Part shown: one piece after another, positions 36,346-46,800 of the stretch
Layout of the letters: each line of letters opens with the position of its first letter
Position numbering within the stretch: position 1 is the first letter of the stretch
NCBI GenBank assembly: GCA_038501195.1
Contig: JBBPUQ010000004.1
Location: 4,850,001-4,914,000 of the forward strand
Reading direction: 5' to 3'
DNA length: 64,000 nt
From: Nemania diffusa
Taxonomy: Eukaryota > Ascomycota > Sordariomycetes > Xylariales > Xylariaceae
Translations under genes and position numbers: made by a program
The notes under the pieces: generated by a model
Seen by the model: the letters and a program-made list of their open reading frames with translations, nothing else
Told to the model about the DNA's origin: nothing
Databases searched by the model: none

Positions 36346-37140
36346 AATAATAAATATAATAATTATAATAACAATAATAATTATAATAAATATAATAAAT
36401 ATAATAACTATATTAACTATAATAATTATAATAAATATAAAAAATAAAATAATAATAATAACTATAATAAATATAATAAATATAAAAAATAAAACAATAA
36501 TAATAACTATAATAAATATAATAAATATAAAAAATAAAATAATAATATTAATTATAATAAATATAATAAATATAAAAAATAAAATAATAATAATAATTAT
36601 AATAATTATAATAAATAAAACAATAATAATAACTATAATAATTATAATAAATAAAACAATAATAATAACTATAATAAATATAAAAAATAAAATAATAATA
36701 ATAACTATAATAAATATAAAAAATAAAATAATAATAATAACTATAATAATTATAATAAATAAAACAATAATAATAACTATAATAATTATAATAAATAAAA
36801 CAATAATAATAACTATAATAATTATAATAAATAAAACAATAATAATAACTATAATAAATATAAAAAATAAAATAATAATAATAACTATAATAATTATAAT
36901 AAATAAAACAATAATAATAACTATAATAATTATAATAAATAAAACAATAATAATAATTATAATAATTATAATAAATAAAACAATAATAATAACTATAATA
37001 AATATAAAAAATAAAATAATAATAATAACTATAATAATTATAATAAATAAAACAATAATAATAACTATAATAATTATAATAAATAAAACAATAATAATAA
37101 CTATAATAATTATAATAAATAAAACAATAATAATAACTAT
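36346..37140 (-). repeat. 36-bp higher-order satellite, right (mirror) array
   Basis: Same 36-bp unit as the left array but in reverse complement (AATAATAATAACTATAATAA with AATAAAACA at intervals of 36 bp). Regular over most of about 800 bp, with a less regular start near 36,350. Confidence 0.85.
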
Positions 37141-37360
37141 AATAATTATAATTAATAAAATAACTATATAAATATTAAAATATAAAACAAAACTATTTTA
37201 TTTATATTTATGTTTTAATTAGTAATCGATTAACTATTAATTAACAATATATATATATAATATTTATTACGATTTTTTCTAAATATAAACTGCAATATTT
37301 AATTAATAATTAATTAGCTATTAATTAATAATATATATATTACTTACAAATATATTTATA
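37141..37360 (-). repeat. Right arm of large inverted repeat
   Basis: Reverse complement of 33806-34030. Where the arms differ this copy usually has T or A where the left has C or G, but a few positions are reversed (it keeps ATCGAT where the left has ATTAAT), so both copies have decayed independently. Confidence 0.85.
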
Positions 37361-40300
37361 ATATTTGAAAACATATATTTATTTAATAATTTTTTTTTAC
37401 AGCAATATATTTCAATTTTTTTTTAAAAAGCTGTTAAAATATATATTAATTAATTATTAATTAATTAGCTATTAATTAATAATTAATTAACAATTAATAA
37501 CTTATTAATTAGTAATTGATTATTATAGTTTAATAGCTTTTTTAAATATTAGTTCTTTTTTTTTATTTTTTTATTTTAAATCAAATTCAATTTTTTTTTT
37601 TTTGCTAACAACTCTAGCTTTTTTGTATTATTTTTTAATTTTGTTACTTATATTTGTTCTTTTTTTAATTCTAGTTGTATTAATAACATGTTTTTTTCAA
37701 AATTTAAATTTGTATTAACAAATATAACATTTTAATACAAACTATGTTTAATTAACAATTAATTAATAATTAGTTACTAATTAATTGTTAATTGATTAAT
37801 AATTAATACTAACTTTTTTAGCTGTTTTATTTTATATAGTTATTTTATTAATATATTAAACAATTGTACTAAACTAGAAGTACTATATTATAAAAAGTTT
37901 TTTATTTTATTTACAGCTAATAAAAAAAGTTGAAAGCTATTATTGAACTTAATATTATTAAAACTAGTTTGTAAACTTAATAAATATAAAAGCAATTCGC
38001 TGTTAATTTTTCGTTTTTTTAACTTTATAACTAGTTACAATTAGTAATTAATTAGCAATCAATTAATAATTGATTAACAATAAAAACATAAAAAGCACTT
38101 ACTATTTTTTATTATTAAATGTTTAATTTTGTTAGCAAAAAATACAAATTAATAAAAGTACAAAATATTATATTTTTAATAAATAGCTACTAAATCAAAG
38201 TTTTTTTTATTTAGTAACTAATTGTTAATTAATTTATAATTAATTATTAATCGATTAACAATTAATATATAAATAAAACTTATTTTTTAATACATTTTGC
38301 AATATATTAGTATTAACTTTTGTATAAATAGCTTTTTTAGTACTGCACTTTAGCTAAGTTTGTTATTCGAAATAATTGCTTTTAATTATTTCGGTTTATT
38401 TACAAACAATTAAAATTTAATTTGTAACAAATTATAAAGTATACTTTTTGCTTTGTTTAATTTTGTATATATTAAATATATTAATTGCTTATAATCGATT
38501 AGCTATTAATTTTTAATTAATTAGCAATTTAATATTAGCAACATATAAAACTTACTTATTTAATAATTATACAATTTTTGAAACTTTTGTTTAAATTATA
38601 TATATAACAACTCTATATATTAATTAAATGTAGTATTTTGTTTACAATTTTAAATTAAAGTTTAAATAAATTAACAACTAATTAACAATTAATTAATAAT
38701 TAATTAATAATTAAATAGCAATATATTTACTTTACTAATTAACTTTTTAACTTTTTTTTAGTAATAAATTAAACAAAATCGAATTGTTTATTAAACATAC
38801 TAAAGCTATTTTTTATAATAACTATTAATTTTATATAAATAAATTCCTAGTTTTATATATATTAATAAACAATCAATTTTTAATTAATTAGTAATTAATA
38901 ACAATATACTTATTAATAGTTTTTAGTTTTAGTTAATTATAAAGCTAATAAATTTATTTAATACATTAGTAATATATTTTTAAAAAATAATATAACTTTA
39001 TTTATTTTTAAAAATTTAAAAAACAGCTTAAAACATAAAAGTATATATTTTTATCGATTCTAAGTTAATAATAATATAAATTAATATAATATTTAATATT
39101 AGTTAGCAATCGATTAATAATTAATTAACAATTAATTGTTTACTTTATTTAATACTTTTGTTATATATTACTTAAATAATTTTACAATTTTTTTAATTAA
39201 TTAAATGCTTATAATTTATATCGATTGTATAAGTTTGTAAAAATTAAAACAATTTAGCTTGTTTATTATTAAAACAAATAATTATAAAATTTGCAGTATT
39301 TTGAAATATTTTTTAAATATATTATAATTAATTAATAAATAGTTTATAATTAATTATATATTAATTAACAATCAATTAGCAATTAATTACTATTTATTTA
39401 GTTTAATTTACTATTTGTTTGTTTGAACATTTGTTGTATTGCTATTATACTTAATCTAGTTAAAAAATACAATATTTAATACTTTTGTATTAAATATTAA
39501 ATTATATTACTATTAATAAGCAATAAGTAAAAAAATATAAGCTCTTTATTTATGCTTTAATTTTTTAACTAAACATATATAATAAAGTTTTTTAAAAATA
39601 TTACTATTTGATTAGCAATTAATTAGCAATTAATTAATAATTAATCAAAAATCAATTAAAAATTAATACTTACTATATCGCAACTTAGAATTACTAATTT
39701 TTATAATTAATTTTATAATTTTAACTTTTAAACTATTAACTAGTTTATTTAAAAGTAGCAGTAAGTATATATAACATTTATAGCTAATATATAACATATA
39801 AAAATTTAATTTTAAATTTAATAAAATAAAAATATTCCATTTTATGTTGTAATATAGCTAAATTATATTTTTATAGTTTTAAAAATATATATATACTATA
39901 GTAATTAATTAACAATCAATTTTTAATTAAATATTAATTAATTAAAAATTAAATATTAACAACATTTAGTTTAATGTTTAATATTTTGTACTATATAGCA
40001 ACAAAGCACTTTATATATTAATTTTTTTCTAGCTAATATATTTTGCAATAAATTAATTGCAATATTATAATATTGTAAAATATTAGTATAAAAATAGCAA
40101 ATATTGCTTTTTTTGTATAAAAAAAATAATAAGTAAATATACTAAAATAAATATTAAAATGTTACTAAAATTGTTTGTAATAATTAATTAGCTATTAATT
40201 ATTAATTAAATGTTAATTAAATATAGTTATAATATAATTTTTACTTTTAATTTTTTAATAATTTTAAATTAATAGTTTGCTATATATAGTTTATAAAGTT

Positions 40301-41275
40301 TACTTTTTTTTATTGCATTTATATTTTTATATAACTATTTGTACTAATTAATTAGTAATTATATAATAATTAATTAGTAATTAATTAGTAATTAAATAAT
40401 AATATTTATATTAAAACTTTTATATGTTTTTATTAGTTAATTTGCTATTTTATTTCAATTTGTGCTTTTTTTAATTAATTTTAAATCGATTTTAATATTT
40501 TAGTATATTTTATATTCTAAATTTTAAAATTAATATATTTGTATACTTTTATTTTTATATAACTAATTGTTATTTAATTATATTAAATATTATTAAAAAA
40601 TAAAGCTGTAACTTTTTTTTAAAAAATTGTTACTAACTTGTAATATTATATTTAAATAAAAATCGATTAACAATTAATTATAAATCAAACAGCAATCAAT
40701 TAATAATCGATTTATATACTGAATTAAAAAACTTCGCTATTTGTTTTTTTGTTTTTTTTTGCGCTAATACAATATAGCACACTTTTGTTTTATTAACAAT
40801 TAAATAATTAAAAAAACTTAAAACTTAAATAAATGTTTCAGTAGCAACATATTAATTTGTTTGCTTGTTAAATTTTAACAAAATTAGTGTTAATTTTAAA
40901 TTATTTAATTAAAAAAGTTTAGTTAGTTCTGTTAATTTTTAATAATTAATTAGTAATTAATTTTTAATCGATTATTTATTAATTATTTATTAATTACTAC
41001 TAAGTTGTTATTATTACTAAGTTACAATTTGTTTAGTTTTATTAATTTAATAATTACAGTATTAACTTTTTACTATTAACTTACATTATTTAAAAATATA
41101 TTATTAGTTCATTTATTAATTATTAATAAAGTTGCTATTATTGTTTTATTAAATAATATATAATCAAACAATAATTAATTAATAATTAATTAACAAATAT
41201 GTATTTCTTTCAAAAAATGTTGTAATAAAAAAAGTTGCAATTATTTTACAATCTTTCAAAAAGTTGTTCATTTTA

Positions 41276-42066
41276 CTAAAATTGAGCCAACCAGTACTAG
41301 CGATTTAGCGCTGCCGATCGCATCCACTTATTCTACCCGATTAGGGATGTGGTGTAGTGATCAAGAGGGGGTACTGGTCAGGTTGTGTGGGTACACCTTG
41401 AACACAGTACCAGTGCTGTATAGCATATTTTACCCTACTATAAAAGTACCGAGGTCGTCTATCTAAGTACCTACGTATTTCAACATAGACAATTTGTTAC
41501 TAAATTGCATCGTCTAACTACGTGATAATATATGCTTATTCGATATGAGCGGCATCGAAATGGGAACTCGTATTACTATAATAGGAATACTGACTTATAT
41601 AGTAACTCTCGTGTCTGGTTACGTACCATGGGGTAGAATATATTGACTTAAAACACCTACAATTCATCGCTTGACACAGGAAAATCATGTGTCTACTGCA
41701 CCTGATGCACTAATCAACGCCCCCTAAACCGCACCTATACGTCGCTCTCATGACGCATACAGCCATCCACTCCGTGAATACCGAACTACCTCAGCCTCGA
41801 CCCGGCCGCTGGGGGCAAGCATAACCTAGTAAACCCATTCCGTGCTCTAGCCTGCCGTGCTTACACCCCCAGTTCGACAATTGAACTATGAATCAAAATA
41901 ATGAAACGATAACACCATTTTAGTATTTACACCAGTCGAGCGGGGTTGACCCAAACCATTGGAACGCCAATGCGCCCATAACCTAGATTCGTAGCCCGTT
42001 TATGGTCCGCCAACCTATGATAAACCGTAGAAGAATAAAATGTGAAATATGTGCAGCGTAAGGTAT
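41276..42066. other. Right shoulder of AT block and veA 3' flank
   Basis: Normal base composition returns here. It contains the right 13-bp flank repeat (41367-41379) and ACCTTGAACA (41395-41404), and then the presumed veA terminator region. No gene recognised. Confidence 0.5.
41367..41379 (-). repeat. Right copy of 13-bp inverted flank repeat
   Basis: GGGGGTACTGGTC, exact reverse complement of 31894-31906 on the other side of the AT block. Confidence 0.7.
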
Positions 42067-43836
42067 CTATGGTAACCAAAGATGCGATGGTGGAAATGCC
42101 CTTTTGCCGTCTGCCCTAGTATAACTTGACGAAGATGGGAAAATAGGTTGCATTGGTAAACGTTCGCCCCGAACGTCGCGCATTTGCTGTTGATGTGATG
42201 CAAATGATTCGTCCGCCTGTCGTTTAACCTGCCGACTTTCCATTTGGGGGTAGAGGCCGCCTTTCAGTTGATAGGGGGTGTAATCCGAATAGGGTGATGG
42301 TTCGGGGCTGGGGAAATTAATCGACGGAAGAATAGGACGTGGAGTACTCTCCATTGATACGTTAGAGCTGATCGACGATCGTGGCTCCGTGCCCCTGGGT
42401 GGTTTGGCAGAAATAAGAGGATATGAAGTAGAGAGTCTTTTGCTTTCTGCTTCGGGTTGCTGATCGTAGGGCGCATAGGTACTACTCGGGTAACCCGGTG
42501 AAGGAGGGGGTAAGTTTACGCCTTGTCCTTGAGGGAATACAGTCTGCGCGGGAGAGACCGGCGTAGATTGCGGGTTAGAAGCCCCTATAGGCCCATATGA
42601 TGGTTGAGCAAAGCCATTTGTAGGCTGTCCAAAGTTGAGTAGAGCACCTGAGGATTTGCTCGTCTGATATGTTGGTGGAGGCGGGGCAGTAACGTAGTCA
42701 ACATTGGAAGGTCGTCGGTCAGGGAAGGCAGTTCGATCTATGCTAGAGTTGCTCATCGAACGGGCTCGGTATCCCTCAGGCGTCTGTGTTCCACGACGTT
42801 TCGCATATTCGTCTTCAGCATTATTGTTATACTCATCGCCACCCGTTGGCTTAGTAGTAGTATCGCGTCTTCTCATACGGACATCACGCCTGATTCGCAC
42901 ACGGCAACCTTGCTCAGCTACAGTCCGGCTCAGACTCGTGCTCTCGGTGAGGCCTGGGAATTTTTTGGCGCTGAACACTGTAAAATCGGCTGATCTTAGA
43001 TCCATCCTGTGGCATGCATCGGTAGGAAGTTGTACGGCGCCAGACTCAGGTTCTGGAGCGTCCCTGTCGAGATCGCCTTCGTTCTTTATCAACTCGTAGA
43101 GACTAAATACTAGCCGGTATCGTCCCTCGTGTCGTACAGAGAGATCTGGAAACAGGAAATAACCGGCAGGGTCAGGTCGGTCGAGATAGCAGCAGCCCGA
43201 GACAGGGAACCCAGTAAGAACAGGAGGCGATGTGGCCGCTGGAGTTTGTACTCTGCCATGGGCCATTGGGCGTGCATGTTCGAGGGAGGCGTAGCAGAAG
43301 AAATCTACATTGTAGTCAAAGGTGATGTCTCGAGCTCCCTCAAAATTCTCGCCTTCTAATACCCTCAAAATCACAACTGGGGGAGGATCAACGGGACGAC
43401 GGTCGGCAGAAGCTACAATTCATGTTAGCCACATAGATAGATTCGGATCAAGAAAAAGTCACTAACATTTAGGTCCTGAACCACAGGCTCGAGCACGCTC
43501 GGGTTGCTGGAGAACCTCGAGCTGATACCATAACTGTCTTCCGTCTCTGGTAAACCGACGTTCCCGAGAGATGAGTTGCGATTTACCCAGTCGCGATTCC
43601 GGTGCACCCATCATGCCGGGCAAATTTGGGTCGGGCTATAATTAAGAAGCCACGGTTAGTGTTCTGTTTCGACGGCATGAAATAAATCACATCACAAGTA
43701 TCCAGGGAAGACACAGTAGCCATGCATACACCGAACTATCTAATGGGAATTCAGGTATAGATATTCCCCCAGGAGGAAAAGTGCAACATATCTCGGCTTA
43801 ACGAATTAGGCGAGGTCTTACTTGAATAGAAAGCAT
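42067..43836 (-). CDS. veA: Velvet-domain developmental regulator VeA
   Basis: Proposed exons on the minus strand: 43836-43822, 43635-43467, 43412-42067; 509 residues. The second intron (43466-43413) is well supported: GTTAGT/TGTAG in phase 1 rebuilds [17 protein letters not shown]. The velvet domain (about 30-220) has [46 protein letters not shown] (quoted in part), [25 protein letters not shown] and [14 protein letters not shown]. The tail is Pro/Ser/Tyr-rich. VeA with VelB and LaeA couples light to sexual development, conidiation and secondary metabolism in the nucleus. VelC is the alternative; the wording [14 protein letters not shown] and the NSS..RT, RRPS tail fit Fusarium-type VeA as I remember it. 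The 5-codon first exon (MLSIQ) is uncertain; translation could start at 43614 ([10 protein letters not shown]). Confidence 0.82.
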
Positions 43837-46800
43837 GGTATCAATATCTCCGGTAGTCAATGATGCGGACAAGCTCGTGGTTGTATTGCGGATCTCAGTC
43901 GTCGAGGGGAATATGCGGCAACAGCGCAGGTAGATTTAATTCGCAAGATAATAAGTTGATCGGACAGCACAAGGCAAAGGGCCAAATAAACAGGCGCTCC
44001 AGAAGAGAAGACCGTTGTCTTGGGTCGTAGCCGAAGTATATTAGGTGGTCGGCACCCGAAAGGCTGGCTTTGGGAGTCGAAGAACTGACTCGGTCGAGTT
44101 GACGCGATTTGCAACTAGGTAACCTTAACACACTCTCGGGTCGAGGCCAGACACATCAGGCAGGCGACGGAGGGTGACTGCGAGCGAATGTTCAAGAGCC
44201 CGGGGCCTTTGGTGTTGAGGATGGCACACAAAAAAGAGAGTGAAGAAGAGTTAAAAGGAAGGAGGAGACAGCCGGACATCCACAAAAGCCTCAGACCATT
44301 TGCGAATGGGATAGATAGCCTAGAAGAAGTGAAGGTAGGTATGGGACACAAGAGTGTGAGAGAGAGAACGAGAGAACTAGTTGTACCAAAAGCGGGCTGG
44401 ACGCAGATGGATGGGCCTGATTGCTTGATGACACTGGTTTCTGGAACAAGCACTCCACACTCTCTAGTGCTCAGTGCAAGTGTACTGTACACTTTCGATA
44501 CCGAGACTACCACGCTGTACTGCCCTGTGTGGGATCTAGCGTAGTGACTAACCACACTAGTACAGTACTATATGAGTATGTGGCAGGCAGGGGTGTAAGG
44601 GCTCCTGGGTCTCGACAGTACGTACCTAACCAAGCAGTGTACGATACAGTAACTTAGCTCAACAAGACTTGGGGGAAATGGAATAATTAACGCACTTCGC
44701 TTATCACTTCATTATCTTTCAAGTACGCTACGAGTAAAGCTATCCCCAGAATATATATAGATGGGTAGATATAGAGCCGCTTATACAAGTAGGTTCAAGA
44801 GAACGAATACACTCTTCACTATATTTCTGATAACCTTACGCAAGATGTTAAAATGCGACGCACTCCAGACGCACATACCTACGTATGCAACATCTATTAG
44901 AATTTTGGGAGGTATTCTTCACCCGGTACTATGCAGTGCCTACCTCTTTTTCCCCGGCAAACCTAGTTGGATGCCCAGTTCTTGGAGCACTACACCCAGA
45001 GGTACAGAACCTACACTATGGGAGGGTGGATGCGACAGTGCGAGAGAAAAACAGAGGGCCGGTAAGTGAGTCTGTTAGCCCGTACGTATGTACTCTGTAC
45101 ACTAGGCCAGATATCTACTCCGTAAGGGTATGGCATAAGATAAGCACGATCAGACGCATGGGCCAATTAGGCGGAACTGTTTAGTGGGATCTTGCAGCAC
45201 CCTTCTCTCGGGTACATACAAATGGCTCCTATTGATTCGGCCCTGTTTGCTGCTCTGGTAAGCCCTGGTCACTTTGGCCACGCCTGGTTGGACCGTGCCA
45301 GTCAATCCACTTCCTTGCATCTCCGGGTCGCTCGAGCTGGGGTTTGTACAGTTTACATGCTTTTAGGCATATCCACTAACTATTTGTGGTGTACATATGC
45401 TACGTAGTATACCAGGCCCAGGGTTTCCTGCATTTATGACGGAACCATGGAATCGTATTCCGTAGTGTGGTTTGTGTGGTATATATATACTACGTACAGG
45501 CACGCTCAAGAAAGGGAACCCCCCGACTGGGCAGCGCAGTACATTGGTATATTTGATCCTACATACAAACGTGGATCGGCCTAAACCCACCGTCCAGCTA
45601 ATAACTACCAGCAATTGTTTTGTACAGAATATATGCGTAGATGCACATTTTATTACGAATGGGAACGCAAACTTTGAGCAGAGAGGTACATAGGATCATT
45701 CTATGCAATCCACTTATTAAATACTGTGGCGAGAGTGGAAGTTGGATATTAAATACCTATCGAGTGCAAGCACGCGATGTATCAATAGTGGTGTCTCAGT
45801 GGCGTGGGAGCGAAACCAGAGGAGAAAGCTAAGCTACCTAGATACATACTTTAGCTACCTTACTTTAAGCTCCTCCTAAGAATCTTGTGCGGGACAAAGG
45901 ATTTAAAGGGGGTAAATTAGCTCCAATCCCCTTGTCCCATCCCCAGTCCGTCTTCGCCCACCGAGAGCACGAGCCGCAACCCACCAGGTAACTAGTTGAT
46001 GGATACCGTTGCATACGTATAGTACTGGGTAACTAGGCCATAAATATAGCGTTCCTTGTAGGCATCTTACTGTAATGCTATTCCATCATTCGATCCATTA
46101 TTTAAGGGTGTCCTCGTTCCCTACCTACATACTTTAGTCAGTTCTTAATTAATGATAAACTACCGTAGATATTTGCTACTCGTACCTACTGTAGTTGTTA
46201 AACACTATTGTTTGTTCGGTGGTATCTATAAACTACCTAACCTAACCTAGGCATCGTACAGCACTAGATAGTTCGCTGTACATACCTAGGTAGGTATATA
46301 TATAGCATACCTACCTGGTAGCCACTGCCTACCCAAGGTAGGTAGCGTTTCCCCGGCCAAATGGGGGGCACTGCCTCGGCCGCACCAAAAAAAAAAATCC
46401 TGTGCTGCTTGTCTCTCGACCCAGCCCAGCGGGTGCCGTGCACCCGCTCATTTCCACAACTGTTTCGAAACAAACTCCGCTGTATGTATGGTCCGTACAG
46501 GATGATGGCGGTAAATTGTAAAAGGCGACCCATGAATCTACTCACCTGGTCACGAAAAGTACCTTGCGCGCAAACATCATGGGCAACAAACATCACGCCA
46601 TGGTAATAGAGTTTATGTACTCCAATGGGAGGGTGAACCGTTAGACTTTACCGAGAGTCGAGGTGACATTTGGGTCATTTAGGTCATTTGGGTGTGCCAT
46701 ACCGTACTTGTTCGCATCGAGGGTCTGTCGGTTGGTAACGAGCACAAACACATTGCTGCGATCTGGGAATCTCATCCCCAGTCTCACTAAGCGCGTCTCG

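Larger units (their letters stand above)
32105..41275. other. AT-block: ~9 kb of nearly pure A+T, gene-free
   Basis: Both borders are abrupt: ordinary sequence with a CTA repeat on the left, and the change at about 41,275 on the right. Inside, GG and CC dinucleotides are almost absent, and surviving G and C sit mostly in AAC/GTT, GCT/AGC, TGC/GCA and ATCGAT contexts. No open frame reaches even 60 codons. The layout is a flank with palindromic clusters (32.1-33.8 kb), an inverted-repeat core with satellite arrays (33.8-37.36 kb), and a second flank with clusters (37.4-41.27 kb). Such blocks in filamentous ascomycetes are usually repeats degraded by repeat-induced point mutation and packed in heterochromatin; a centromere or origin role is possible but unproven. 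Confidence 0.9.

Noticed and set aside
34020..37150. CRISPR-like regular repeats
   Set aside because: The 36-bp units are contiguous with no unique spacers and the genome is fungal; this is a satellite.
32105..41275. Mitochondrial DNA insertion as source of the AT block
   Set aside because: No mitochondrial gene, tRNA or GC cluster is visible, and the composition is more extreme than typical fungal mitochondrial DNA.
44188..44544. 118-codon frame with ATG divergent from veA
   Set aside because: Has an ATG but no recognisable protein features; more likely veA upstream or leader sequence.
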